A DNA stretch of 64,000 nt from Hyphomicrobiales bacterium. GTDB taxonomy: Bacteria; Pseudomonadota; Alphaproteobacteria; Rhizobiales; Beijerinckiaceae. Location of the stretch: the NCBI GenBank assembly GCA_016716745.1, contig JADJVD010000010.1, forward strand, positions 36,466-100,465. The letters run 5' to 3'. Below are positions 18,094-26,851 of the stretch, piece after piece (the first letter of the stretch is position 1; the number at the start of each line of letters is the position of its first letter). The notes under the pieces were generated by a model. The model saw only the letters and a program-made list of their open reading frames with translations. It did no database searches and was not told the DNA's origin. A program made the position numbers and the translations under genes.

Positions 18094-19248
18094 ATGGGCG
18101 AGACGACGGACTTCCTGATCATCGGCGGCGGCGTCACCGGCGTGGCGGCGGCGCTGGCGCTTGCGGAAGCGGGCGCGCGCGTGCGGCTGATCGAGCGGTC
18201 GCGGCTTGCGGCGATGGGCTCGGGCTGGACGCTCGGCGGCGTGCGCCAATCCGGCCGCCACCCCGCCGAACTGCCGCTGGCGCGCGCGGCGGTGGAGCGC
18301 TGGAGCGCGCTCGACGCGCGGCTCGGCGGCCGGCCCGGCTATCGCAAGCGCGGCAATCTGCGCCTCGCCCGCACCGACGCGGAGGCCGAGATCATCGCCG
18401 CGCTGGTGCGCGATCAGGCGCGCGCCGGACTCGAGATCGACTATCTCGACGGGGCCGCGGCGCGCGCGCTGGCGCCGGCGCTGTCGCCCGCCATCGTCGC
18501 GGCGAGCTTCTGTCCCGGCGACGGCCACGCCGATCCGATCAATGCGGTGACCGCGCTCGCCGACGAGGCGGCGCGCCTCGGCGCGCGGATCGACAGCGGC
18601 GTCGAGGCGACGGCCCTGATCTCGCGCGGCGACCGCGTGATCGGCGCGCAGACGAGCGAGGGAGCGATCGAGGCGCAGAGCGTGATCGTCGCCTGCGGCG
18701 TCGGCGCGCCGCGTCTGCTTTCGCCGCTCGAACTGCCGCTGCCGCTGGCGTTGAAGATCGTGCTGGTTCTGCAAACCGTACCGGTCGCCCCGATGTTCGA
18801 GCAGGTGTTCGGCGTCGCCAACGCCGATTGCGCGGGCCGTCAGGAAATCGACGGGCGCTTGCGCGTGACGACCGGCATCGGCGACTGGCCGCATGCGCGC
18901 GAGGCGTGGAGCGAGGACGCATTGCAGCCGCGCGCGCGGGACGTCGCCGCGCTGATCGCGCGCGCCGGCGCCATTCTGCCCGCGCTGCTCGACGCGGGCG
19001 TCGCGCGCGTGTGGGGCGGACTGATCGACCTGACGCCGGACGGCCTGCCGGCGCTCGACGCGCCCCGCCCCGGCCTCGTCGTCGCCAGCGGCTTCTCGGG
19101 CCACGGCTTCGGCATCGGGCCGATCAGCGGCGAGATCGTCGCCGACCTTGCGCTCGGGCGCGCATCGCGCTTCGATCTGGCGCCGTTCCGCCTCGCGCGC
19201 TTCGCCGCACACGAAGGCGCGCAGGCGCCGCTGACACTCCACGGATGA
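18094..19248 (+). CDS. FAD-dependent oxidoreductase (DAO family)
   Basis: A 384-residue flavoprotein of the D-amino-acid oxidase/glycine oxidase group. The N-terminal dinucleotide-binding motif is FLIIGGGVTGVAAALALAEAG. A typical C-terminal block, DGLPALDAPRPGLVVASGFS and GHGFGIGPISGEIVADL, binds the flavin ring. Such enzymes oxidise secondary or primary amines (amino acids, sarcosine, opines). The substrate is unknown here. The ATG at 18094 (MGETTDFLIIGGG) is preferred over the frame start at 18019. The SDR gene begins 16 nt after its stop, so the pair is probably one catabolic operon. Confidence 0.85.
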   Translation: MGETTDFLIIGGGVTGVAAALALAEAGARVRLIERSRLAAMGSGWTLGGVRQSGRHPAELPLARAAVERWSALDARLGGRPGYRKRGNLRLARTDAEAEIIAALVRDQARAGLEIDYLDGAAARALAPALSPAIVAASFCPGDGHADPINAVTALADEAARLGARIDSGVEATALISRGDRVIGAQTSEGAIEAQSVIVACGVGAPRLLSPLELPLPLALKIVLVLQTVPVAPMFEQVFGVANADCAGRQEIDGRLRVTTGIGDWPHAREAWSEDALQPRARDVAALIARAGAILPALLDAGVARVWGGLIDLTPDGLPALDAPRPGLVVASGFSGHGFGIGPISGEIVADLALGRASRFDLAPFRLARFAAHEGAQAPLTLHG

Positions 19249-19264
19249 AATTGCGAGGCGCTCC

Positions 19265-19978
19265 ATGCTCGACCCGAAAGGCCGCGTCATCCTCGTCTCC
19301 GGCGCGAGCCGGGGCATCGGTCTGGCCATTGCGACGAAGCTGCTCGACAAGGGTTACGGCGTCTCGCTCGGCCTGCGCGATGCGGCGCGCGCGCCGGCCG
19401 CGCTCGCCGGGGTCGATCCCGCGCGGCTGCATCTGGCGCGCTATGTCGCGGAGGATCGCGCGAGCCATGCGCAATGGGTCGAGTCGGCGCTGGCGCGCTA
19501 CGGGCGCATCGACGGCCTCGTCAACAACGCCGGCGTCGACGCGCGCACCAGCCTGCGCGACGACGACGAGGCGGGGCTCGACCGCGCCTATGCGATCAAC
19601 GTGAAGGCGCCCTTCAACATGATCCGCCTCGCGCTGCCGCATCTGGAGGCGAGCGGGGCGGGCCGCATCGTCAACGTCGCCTCGATGTCCGGCAAGCGCG
19701 TGCGCAACGACAATGTCGCCTATGCGATGAGCAAGTTCGCGCTCGTCGCGATGACGCATGCGGCGCGACGCACGGGCTGGGAGAAAGGCGTGCGCGCGAC
19801 CGCGCTCTGCCCCTCCTTCGTGCGCACCGACCTGACGGCGGACGCGACCAAGATCCCGCGCGATCAGATGACCGATCCGGCCGATCTCGCCGAACTCGCC
19901 GTCACGATCATTGGCCTGCCGAACACGGCGAGCGTCGCCGAGTTGCTCGTCAACTGCCGGCTCGAAGACATGCTGTGA
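19265..19978 (+). CDS. SDR family NAD(P)-dependent oxidoreductase
   Basis: A 237-residue classical short-chain dehydrogenase. The cofactor motif is VSGASRGIGLAIATKLL. The NNAG motif appears as LVNNAGVDARTSL. The catalytic residues are Ser in VASMSGKRV, with Tyr and Lys in YAMSKFALVAMTHAA. The Arg in GLRDAARAP after strand beta-2 suggests a possible NADP preference, but this is weak. It is adjacent to the FAD oxidoreductase in the same direction and likely acts on the product or substrate of that enzyme. The true substrate cannot be inferred. Confidence 0.88.
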   Translation: MLDPKGRVILVSGASRGIGLAIATKLLDKGYGVSLGLRDAARAPAALAGVDPARLHLARYVAEDRASHAQWVESALARYGRIDGLVNNAGVDARTSLRDDDEAGLDRAYAINVKAPFNMIRLALPHLEASGAGRIVNVASMSGKRVRNDNVAYAMSKFALVAMTHAARRTGWEKGVRATALCPSFVRTDLTADATKIPRDQMTDPADLAELAVTIIGLPNTASVAELLVNCRLEDML

Positions 19979-19985
19979 GCGCGCC

Positions 19986-21095
19986 TCAGCCGGCGCGCGC
20001 ATATTCCTTCAGCCAATAGTCCGTATCGCCGAACAACCGCTCGATGGCGGCGAGGCGACGGAAATAATGGCTCACCGCATATTCGTCCGTCATGCCGACG
20101 CCGCCATGCAGCTGGATCGCCTTCTGGCCGACGAGGCGCGCGCAGCGATTGATCGTCGCCTTCGCCGCCGCCACCGCGCGCATGCGCGTGCGGGCGTCGG
20201 GATCGAGGCAGCGCGCGGCGGCCAGAATGGCGGCGGACCACGCCTCCTCGCTCGCCACGAACATATCGACGCAGGCGTGCTGCAACGCCTGAAACGAGCC
20301 GATGGGGCGACCGAATTGCTGGCGCGTCTTCAGATAGTCGGCGGTCAGCGCCACGGTCTGACGCATCGCGCCGACAGCCTCTGCGGCGAGGCCCGCCACC
20401 GCCACGTCGCGGGCGCGCGCGACGGCCGCCGTCGCGTCGGCGCCGATGCGCGCATCCGCGCCGAGCTTCACATCGTCGACGAGGAGCGTCGCCACCGGCG
20501 TTCCGTCGTAGCCGCGTTCGCGCTGAACGAGGAGGCCGGGCGCATCGGCGGGAACGGCGAACAGCGCGAGGCCGTCGTCGAGCCGCGCGGAGACGAGAAA
20601 CACATCCGCCGCGCCCCCGCCGCACATCGCCGTCTTGGCGCCGTCGAGCGCAAAGCCGGCGCCCTGCCTGCGCGCGCGCGTTCCCGGCGCGGACAGATCG
20701 TAGCGCGCCGCGCGCTCATACAGCGCCGGCGCGAAGATGCGCTCGCCGGAGGCAAGATCTGGCAGGAGCGCGGCCGAGGCCGCCGCGTCGCCCGCCGACT
20801 CGATCAGCGTCGCGGCGACAATCGCACTCGCCAGAACGGGTTCGAGCACGAGGCCCTTGCCGAGCGGCTCGAGCGCGGCGAGCGCGTCGACGGGCGTTCC
20901 GCCGAGGCCGCCCTGCGCCTCGGGAACGAGCAACGCCGTCAGGCCGAGGCCGGCGAGATCGCTCCATATCGCGCGGCTCCAGCCGGGCTCCTGCGCGATG
21001 ATCTTGCGACGCGCGTCGAAATCGTAACGGTCCGCGACGAAGCGCTCGACCGTCTGGCGCAGAAGCTGCTGCTCTTCGGTGAAATCGAAATCCAC
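19986..21095 (-). CDS. Acyl-CoA dehydrogenase, small subunit (PimD-like)
   Basis: A 369-residue acyl-CoA dehydrogenase starting MDFDFTEEQQLLRQTVERFV. The C-terminal part contains GRPIGSFQALQHACVDMFVA and QKAIQLHGGVGMTDEYAVSH. It resembles the small subunit of pimeloyl-CoA dehydrogenase-type heteromers. It uses FAD to form trans-2-enoyl-CoA and passes electrons to ETF. The large-subunit gene lies 18 nt upstream on the same strand, so the two form an operon. The exact acyl substrate (dicarboxyl-CoA, branched or other) cannot be read from sequence. Confidence 0.87.
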   Translation of the reverse strand: MDFDFTEEQQLLRQTVERFVADRYDFDARRKIIAQEPGWSRAIWSDLAGLGLTALLVPEAQGGLGGTPVDALAALEPLGKGLVLEPVLASAIVAATLIESAGDAAASAALLPDLASGERIFAPALYERAARYDLSAPGTRARRQGAGFALDGAKTAMCGGGAADVFLVSARLDDGLALFAVPADAPGLLVQRERGYDGTPVATLLVDDVKLGADARIGADATAAVARARDVAVAGLAAEAVGAMRQTVALTADYLKTRQQFGRPIGSFQALQHACVDMFVASEEAWSAAILAAARCLDPDARTRMRAVAAAKATINRCARLVGQKAIQLHGGVGMTDEYAVSHYFRRLAAIERLFGDTDYWLKEYARAG

Positions 21096-21113
21096 GACCG
21101 CCTCCCGCGCCGT

Positions 21114-22319
21114 TCAGAGACCGAGCACGGTCTGGGCGATGATGTTCTTCTGAATCTCGTTCGAGCCGCCATAGATCGTCGTCTTGCGCAGCGTCAGATA
21201 TTCGGCCGCCACCGGCGTCGCCGCGGCGGCCGCGTCGTCGCGATTGCCGGCGACCTCGCCGACCATCCTGTCGCGATCGAAGGGCATCGCGTTCTCGCCC
21301 ATCGCCTGCATGGCGAGTTCGGAAATCGCCTGGCCGATCTCGGTGCCGCGCAGCTTCAGGATCGAGGCCGCCGGCCCCGGCCCGCGCCTGTCGCCCTTCG
21401 CATCTTCCGAGATGACGCGCAGATTGGTGATTTCGAGAATGTCGAGCGCGATCTCGGCCTCGGCGAGGCGCGCGGCGAACAGCGGATCGGCGAGCGCGGG
21501 CGCGCCGTCGATCGTCTCACGCGCGGCGAGCTCCTTCAGATCGGCGACGGCGCGGCGCGACAGGCCGACGCCGGCAATGTTGGTGCGCTCGTGGCCGAGC
21601 AGATATTTGGCGTAGGTCCAGCCCTTGTTCTCCTCGCCGACGCGCAGCGAAACGGGAACCTCGACATCGTCGAGAAACACCTCGTTCACTTCGCAGCCGC
21701 CGTCCATCAGCCTGATCGGGCGCACCGTGACGCCTTTCGAGCGCATGTCGATCAGCAGGAAGGAGATGCCGGCCTGCGGCTTGGCCGCCGCGTCCGTGCG
21801 CACCAGGCAGAACATCCAGTCCGCATATTGCGCCATCGTCGTCCACGTCTTCTGGCCGTTGACGACATAGACGTCGCCGCGCCGTTCCGCGCGCGTGCGC
21901 AGCGAGGCGAGATCCGAGCCCGATCCCGGCTCGGAATAGCCCTGGCACCACCAGTCCTCGCCCGACATGATGGCCGGCAGGAAGCGTTGCTGCTGCTCGG
22001 GCGAACCGAACGCCATCAGCACGGGGGCGACCATCTTGAGCCCGAACGGCAGGAGGCGCGGCGCGCCGGCCATGGCGCATTCCTCGTCGAAAATGAATTG
22101 CCGCACCGGCGTCCAGCCCGGCCCGCCGAAGGCCTTCGGCCAGCTCGGCGCGCCCCAGCCCTGTCTGTGCAGCGCCTTCTGCCAGCCCTGCATGTCGTGC
22201 TTGTCGAGCTCGAAGCCGCCGAGCACCTTGCGGCGAGTCGCCTCCGGCAAAGCCGCGGCGACGAAGGCGCGCACCTCCCCACGAAAGGCCTCGTCGGCGT
22301 CGTCGTAGCTCAGGTTCAT
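21114..22319 (-). CDS. Acyl-CoA dehydrogenase, large subunit (PimC-like)
   Basis: A 401-residue acyl-CoA dehydrogenase starting MNLSYDDADEAFRGEVRAFV. FAD/substrate-binding segments include WWCQGYSEPGSGSDLASLRT and VNGQKTWTTMAQYADWMFCL. The C-terminal YGGSNEIQKNIIAQTVLGL closes the flavin site. It is the presumed partner of the 369-residue subunit encoded downstream, as in the pimeloyl-CoA dehydrogenase pair. It is divergent from a thioesterase gene across a gap holding a 14-bp tandem duplication. A role in oxidation of medium-chain or dicarboxylic acyl-CoAs is likely but not proven. Confidence 0.88.
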   Translation of the reverse strand: MNLSYDDADEAFRGEVRAFVAAALPEATRRKVLGGFELDKHDMQGWQKALHRQGWGAPSWPKAFGGPGWTPVRQFIFDEECAMAGAPRLLPFGLKMVAPVLMAFGSPEQQQRFLPAIMSGEDWWCQGYSEPGSGSDLASLRTRAERRGDVYVVNGQKTWTTMAQYADWMFCLVRTDAAAKPQAGISFLLIDMRSKGVTVRPIRLMDGGCEVNEVFLDDVEVPVSLRVGEENKGWTYAKYLLGHERTNIAGVGLSRRAVADLKELAARETIDGAPALADPLFAARLAEAEIALDILEITNLRVISEDAKGDRRGPGPAASILKLRGTEIGQAISELAMQAMGENAMPFDRDRMVGEVAGNRDDAAAAATPVAAEYLTLRKTTIYGGSNEIQKNIIAQTVLGL

Positions 22320-22327
22320 CTCGCGCT

Positions 22328-22355
22328 CCCGATGAGGCTTGCCCGATGAGGCTTG
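22328..22355. repeat. Two tandem 14-bp copies in the divergent dehydrogenase/thioesterase promoter
   Basis: CCCGATGAGGCTTG occurs twice in direct tandem (22328-22341 and 22342-22355), just upstream of the large-subunit start on the minus strand. It could be a recent slippage duplication or a doubled binding site. Confidence 0.7.
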
Positions 22356-22413
22356 CGGCCATTCGCGGAAAGGCTAGCCTCGCAGGCCGCAAGGTCAACC
22401 GCCGGACGACGCG

Positions 22414-22842
22414 ATGCCGCAGAGCCAGACGCGCTTTTTTGGATTGAGAATCCCATTCGCCGCCCATTGCGGCGTCGAGCCGGTGCGCATGGGCGGCGGG
22501 CAGGCGGAGTTCCGCGTCGCGCTCGACGGGCGGCACGAGAACAGTCTCGGCATGGCGCATGGCGGCTTGCTGCTGACGCTGCTCGACATGGCGCTGGCGA
22601 GCGCGGCGCGCTCGACGCTGCCGGACGATTCCACCGTGGTGACGGTCGACATGCAATCGGCCTTCATGGCGCCGGCGCGCGGCGTGCTGACGGCGCAGGG
22701 GCGCGTGGCGAAGGCGGGCCGCTCGATCATCTTCGCCGAGGGCGAGGTGCGCGATGCGGCCGGCGACATCTGCGCGCGCGCCACCGGCGTGTTCCGCGCC
22801 ACCGCCAAACGTCTCGACAAGCCGGCCGGCGGCGACGCCTGA
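22414..22842 (+). CDS. PaaI family hotdog-fold thioesterase
   Basis: A 142-residue hotdog thioesterase. The catalytic signature is NSLGMAHGGLLLTLLDMALA, with the HGG turn and the aspartate, followed by the typical DMQSAFMAPARG strand. These enzymes release CoA from aryl- or acyl-CoA esters, often as a housekeeping step in aromatic or fatty acid breakdown. It is divergent from the acyl-CoA dehydrogenase pair and 32 nt before the nitronate monooxygenase. The context supports a catabolic acyl-CoA role. Confidence 0.87.
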   Translation: MPQSQTRFFGLRIPFAAHCGVEPVRMGGGQAEFRVALDGRHENSLGMAHGGLLLTLLDMALASAARSTLPDDSTVVTVDMQSAFMAPARGVLTAQGRVAKAGRSIIFAEGEVRDAAGDICARATGVFRATAKRLDKPAGGDA

Positions 22843-22874
22843 GTCCCTTTTCCCTTTCTGCAACGGACGCCCCG

Positions 22875-23834
22875 ATGCCCCTGCCCGCGATTCTGGCCGA
22901 CACTCTCGCCCTGCCCGTGATCGGCGCTCCGCTGTTCATCGTCTCCAATCCCGATCTCGTCGTCGCGCAGTGCCTCGCCGGAATCGTCGGATCGATGCCG
23001 GCGTTGAACGCGCGGCCGGCCGAGCAGCTCGAGGATTGGCTGACGACGATCGACGCCGCGCTGGCGCAGGCGCGCGCGGCGCGGCCGCACGCCAGGATCG
23101 CACCCTACGCGATCAACCAGATCATCCACCCGACCAACGAGCGGCTGGCGCACGATCTCGACGTCTGCGAGCGCCACCGCGTTCCGATCATCATCACCAG
23201 CCTGTCGGCCCCGACGCAGATCGCGCCGCGCGTGCACGGCTGGGGCGGGATCGTCTTTCACGACGTCATCAGCGTTCGGCACGCGAAGAAAGCCATCGAG
23301 GCGGGCGTCGACGGGCTGATCCTCGTTTGCGCGGGCGCGGGCGGCCATGCCGGCATGCTGTCGCCCTTCGCACTGGTGGAGGAGGTGCGGCGCTTCTGGG
23401 ATGGGCCGATCGCGCTGTCCGGCGCCATCGCGACGGGGCGCGGCGTGCTCGCCGCGCAGGCGATGGGCGCGGACCTCGCCTATATCGGCACGCGCTTCGT
23501 CGCCACGCACGAGGCGCGCGCGAGCGAGGCCTACAAGCAGATGATCGTCGACTCGGCGGCGGCCGACATCGTCTACTCGCCGACCTTCACCGGCGTCGCC
23601 GGCAACTATCTGCGCGGCTCCATCGTCGCCGCGGGGCTCGACCCGGACAATCTGCCGGTCCGCGACAAGAGCGCGATGAATTTCGCCGGCGCGGGCGGCG
23701 CGAAGGCGAAGGCCTGGCGCGACATCTGGGGCGCGGGACAGGGCGTCGGCGCCATCGACGAGGTGCTCGGCGCGGGCGAGGTCGTCGCGCGGATGATCGC
23801 GGAATACGCCGAAGCGAAGAAGCGGCTCGCCTGA
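22875..23834 (+). CDS. Nitronate monooxygenase family protein
   Basis: A 319-residue FMN-dependent TIM-barrel enzyme of the nitronate monooxygenase/2-nitropropane dioxygenase family. It begins LALPVIGAPLFIVSNPDLVV. It contains the phosphate/FMN segment VCAGAGGHAGMLSPFALVEE and later YIGTRFVATHEARASEAYKQ. Members oxidise nitronates such as propionate 3-nitronate, though many act on other substrates. The ATG at 22875 follows the thioesterase stop by 32 nt. The open frame extends much further upstream, but only this start gives the family N-terminus. It ends 7 nt before the convergent TRAP permease gene. Confidence 0.88.
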   Translation: MPLPAILADTLALPVIGAPLFIVSNPDLVVAQCLAGIVGSMPALNARPAEQLEDWLTTIDAALAQARAARPHARIAPYAINQIIHPTNERLAHDLDVCERHRVPIIITSLSAPTQIAPRVHGWGGIVFHDVISVRHAKKAIEAGVDGLILVCAGAGGHAGMLSPFALVEEVRRFWDGPIALSGAIATGRGVLAAQAMGADLAYIGTRFVATHEARASEAYKQMIVDSAAADIVYSPTFTGVAGNYLRGSIVAAGLDPDNLPVRDKSAMNFAGAGGAKAKAWRDIWGAGQGVGAIDEVLGAGEVVARMIAEYAEAKKRLA

Positions 23835-23841
23835 GCCGCGC

Positions 23842-25117
23842 TCACTTGTAGACGAGATCGCGCAGGAACAGCGAGAGCTGCGGCACGTAGGTGATGACCA
23901 TCAGGCAGGTGAGCACCACCAGCACGAAGGGCAGAAGCTGACGGACGATGCGGTCCAGCGAGATGCGCGCCACGGTGCAGGCGGCGAACAGGTTCACGCC
24001 GAAGGGCGGCGTGATCATGCCGAGCGCCAGGTTCACCACCATGATCAGGCCGAAATGCACCGGATCGATGCCGAAATGCTGCGCCACGGGCGCGAGGATC
24101 GGCGCCAGAACGATGATCGCCGCGCTCGTCTCGATGAACATGCCGATGACGAACAGCGCAGCGTTGACGCCGAGCAGGAACCAGCCCGGCGATTGCAACA
24201 CGCTTTGCAGCCACAGGCCGATCGCCTCCGGCACGCCGGCGCGCGTGATGAGGAAGGCGAACAGGCCGGCGTTGGCGATGATGAACATGATCACCGCAGA
24301 GGACAGCGCCGACTTGCGCAGGATGGCGTAGAGATCCGCGATCGCGATCTCGCGATAGACGAACATGCCGACGATCAGCGCGTAGAACACGGCGACCGCG
24401 GACGCCTCCGTCGGCGTGAACACGCCGCCGTAAATGCCGCCGAGAATGATCACCGGCATCATCAGCGCCCAGGCCGCCTGCCGCGTCGCGGCGAGGAGGC
24501 CGAGGCGCCCGTCGCCGTCGTTCTTGCCCCAAACCCCTGATCTTGCATTGCGCCCAGACGAACAGCATCAGCGCGCCGCCGATGAGCAGGCCGGGGCCGA
24601 AGCCGGCGATGAACAACTCGCCGATCGACACTTCCGCCGACACGCCGAACAGGATCATCGGGATCGAGGGTGGAATGATCACGCCAAGTTCGGCGCTGGT
24701 GGCCTGCAACGCGGCGGCGTAGGGCGTCGGATAGCCGTGGCGGATGAGCGCCGGGATGAGGATCGCGCCGATGGCGAAGGTCGTCGCCACCGACGAGCCG
24801 GAGACGGCGGCGAAGATCATGCAGGTGAGCACGCAGGTCATCGGCAGGCCGCCCTGCACGCCGCCGACGATGCTTTTCGCAAACTCGACGAGACGGCGCG
24901 AGATGCCGCCGGTCTCCATCAGATTGCCAGCGAGGATGAAGAAGGGAATGGCCGCCAGCGGAAACTTGTTGATGGCGTTGAACATCTCCTTCACGGAGAT
25001 GAGCATGTTGGCGTTCGCCACCTGAATGCCGAGCACGGCGGACAGGCCGATCGACACGGCGACCGAGATGCTGAGCGCAAAGCACAGCACCATCGTCGCC
25101 ACCATTGCGCCCGTCAT
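23842..25117 (-). pseudogene. dctM: TRAP transporter large permease DctM, frameshifted
   Basis: The first ~195 codons (MTGAMVATMVLCFALSISVA onward) and the last ~207 (MMPVIILGGIYGGVFTPTEA onward) are both clear DctM sequence in two different minus-strand frames. The break is at the GGGG run complementary to 24527-24530. Removing one G joins KIRGLG to KNDGDGRLGLLAATRQAAWA and restores about 424 residues, the normal DctM size. DctM is the 12-helix channel subunit of the ion-driven TRAP uptake system. Either an extra base was called in the run or the gene is truly broken. It is the last gene of dctP-dctQ-dctM. Confidence 0.85.
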
Positions 25118-25156
25118 GGCGTACCCGTCCGCATCGTCTGAGAAAGGAGCGCGCGG

Positions 25157-25651
25157 TCATTGCGCGGTTTCGAGTTCGAGGCGGCGCGGATCGATCAGAT
25201 TGCCGATCACGCCGACCGCGGCGAACAGCCCGCCGACCGGCATCGCCAGATAGGCCCAGAACATCGAGATCTCCTCGAGCCCGGCCATCGTCTGCACGCC
25301 GCCGCGCTTTGCGTAGTCCCAGCCCCACCACACGATGACGGCGATCAACAGAAGCGCCGCGAAGGCGACCGCGTAATCGAGCGCGCGCCGCAGCGCCGGC
25401 GGGCTCCAGCGGTAGACGACGTCGACCGACACCATCGCGCCCTGTCGGAAGGCCATCGGGATCGCCAGAAACACCATCCAGATCAGGCTGAAGCGGATCA
25501 GGACCTCGGTCCATTCCGCCGGCATCCGGAAGACGAAGCGCATCAGGATCTGGAACATGCCGAGCGAGGCGGCGAGCGCCAGCATCGCGCAGGCGAGCGC
25601 CATGGCGAGCGTCGTCGTCCAGCGTTCGAAGCGAAGGAAGGTCGATTTCAT
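25157..25651 (-). CDS. dctQ: TRAP transporter small permease DctQ
   Basis: A 164-residue membrane protein with four predicted helices, beginning MKSTFLRFERWTTTLAMALA. The DctQ signature region FRMPAEWTEVLIRFSLIWMV, then AFRQGAMVSVDVVYR, is present. It partners with DctM to import a carboxylate or related solute delivered by DctP. It lies between dctP and dctM with gaps of 62 and 39 nt. I chose the ATG at 25651, because the upstream extension of the open frame is Arg/Ala-rich and lacks a membrane segment. This is the only intact gene of the three. Confidence 0.88.
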   Translation of the reverse strand: MKSTFLRFERWTTTLAMALACAMLALAASLGMFQILMRFVFRMPAEWTEVLIRFSLIWMVFLAIPMAFRQGAMVSVDVVYRWSPPALRRALDYAVAFAALLLIAVIVWWGWDYAKRGGVQTMAGLEEISMFWAYLAMPVGGLFAAVGVIGNLIDPRRLELETAQ

Positions 25652-25713
25652 CGGGAATGCGCGGGCCTGAGCGAGAAGCGGGCGAGCCGGCGACGCGGCC
25701 CGCCCGCGTCGGA

Positions 25714-26698
25714 TCACTTGAAGTTGCGGATGCGTTCGATGTTGTCCTTGCCGAACTGCTTCTCGAACTCGGCGTTGACCGGCGCCAGCGCGGCGACGAA
25801 CTTCGCCTTGTCGAGCGTGTCGACCACGGTCATGCCGCGGGCGCGCAGTTCGGCGACGCCCTTGGCGTCATCCTCGTCGACGCGGGCGCGATTGGCCTTG
25901 ACGCCTTCGAGCGCGGCCTCGACGAAGGCCTTCCTGTCGGCCTCGGAGAGCTTGTCGAACATGCCCTTGTTCATCAGGAACACGCCCGGCGAATAGACAT
26001 GGCCGGTGAGCGAGAGGTGCTTCTGCACCTGATCGAACTTCGCCGACATGATGACGGAAAGCGGGTTCTCCTGCCCGTCCACCGTGCCCTGCTGAAGCGC
26101 GGTGAAGACTTCCGGGAACGCCATCGGCGTCGTGATGATGCCGAAGCCCTTGTAGGCGGCGACGTGCACGGGATTCTCCATCGTGCGCATCTTCAGGCCC
26201 TTCAGGTCGTCGGGGCCGTTGACCGCGCGCTTGCTGTTGGTCATGTGGCGCACGCCGTTCTCGGCCCAGGCCAGCGCCTTGAAGCCCTTGGGAATCGAAT
26301 TTGGCGAGCAACTCCTGGCCGATCGGGCCGTCGAGCACGGCGCGCGCATGCGCCTTGTCGCGGAACAGGAAGGGGATGTCGAGAATGCGCGTCTCGGGCA
26401 CGAAATTCGGGATCGGGCCCGTCGAGGTGAAGGTCAGCTCCTGCGTGCCGAGCTGCACGGCCTCGACGCATTCGCGCTCGCCGCCGAGCGCGCCCGAATA
26501 GAAGGTCTCGATCTTGTAACGCCCGCCGGTGCGGGCGGCGACTTCCTTGGCGAAGGTGTCGATGGCGACGCCCTGATGGGAATTCTGCGCGATGGAGATC
26601 GAGATCTTCATCGCCGTCTGCGCCTGCGCGGACAGGGCGGCGGCGAGGCTCAGCGCGCCGGCGAGCGCAAACGTCTTCCAGTGCCGAATCGGCGTCAT
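25714..26698 (-). pseudogene. dctP: TRAP transporter substrate-binding protein DctP, frameshifted
   Basis: The ATG at 26698 opens a signal peptide (FALAGALSLAAALSAQAQ) and the DctP fold: KISISIAQNSHQGVAIDTFA, then TGPIPNFVPETRILDIPFLF. After LLAKFDS the frame is lost. It resumes one frame over as KGFKALAWAENGVRHMTNSK and runs to IERIRNFK at 25714. Removing one base from the GGG at 26290-26292 restores one frame of about 327 residues, the normal length. The ligand is unknown; most DctP proteins bind carboxylates. A LysR gene lies upstream on the same strand and may regulate it. Confidence 0.85.
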
Positions 26699-26851
26699 GT
26701 GGGGAAACCTCCTCAAGCGGGCCTTCGGCCCTCGCTGCGCAGCGTGTCGCGCGCGGATCTTGTTGCTTCTTCGCGTCCTCGATCGGAGCGCGCCGCGCAT
26801 TGTCGCCGCCCGGCGTCGGCTTTGCAATCGCCGGATCGCCGCGCCTTGCGC

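Noticed and set aside
19911..22349. An 812-residue plus-strand open frame
   Set aside because: It is antisense to two acyl-CoA dehydrogenase genes with well-conserved motifs and has shadow-like composition.
24521..24540. Programmed ribosomal frameshifting in dctM
   Set aside because: There is no heptanucleotide slippery site or following pseudoknot. Many unrelated genes in the window show the same one-base homopolymer breaks.
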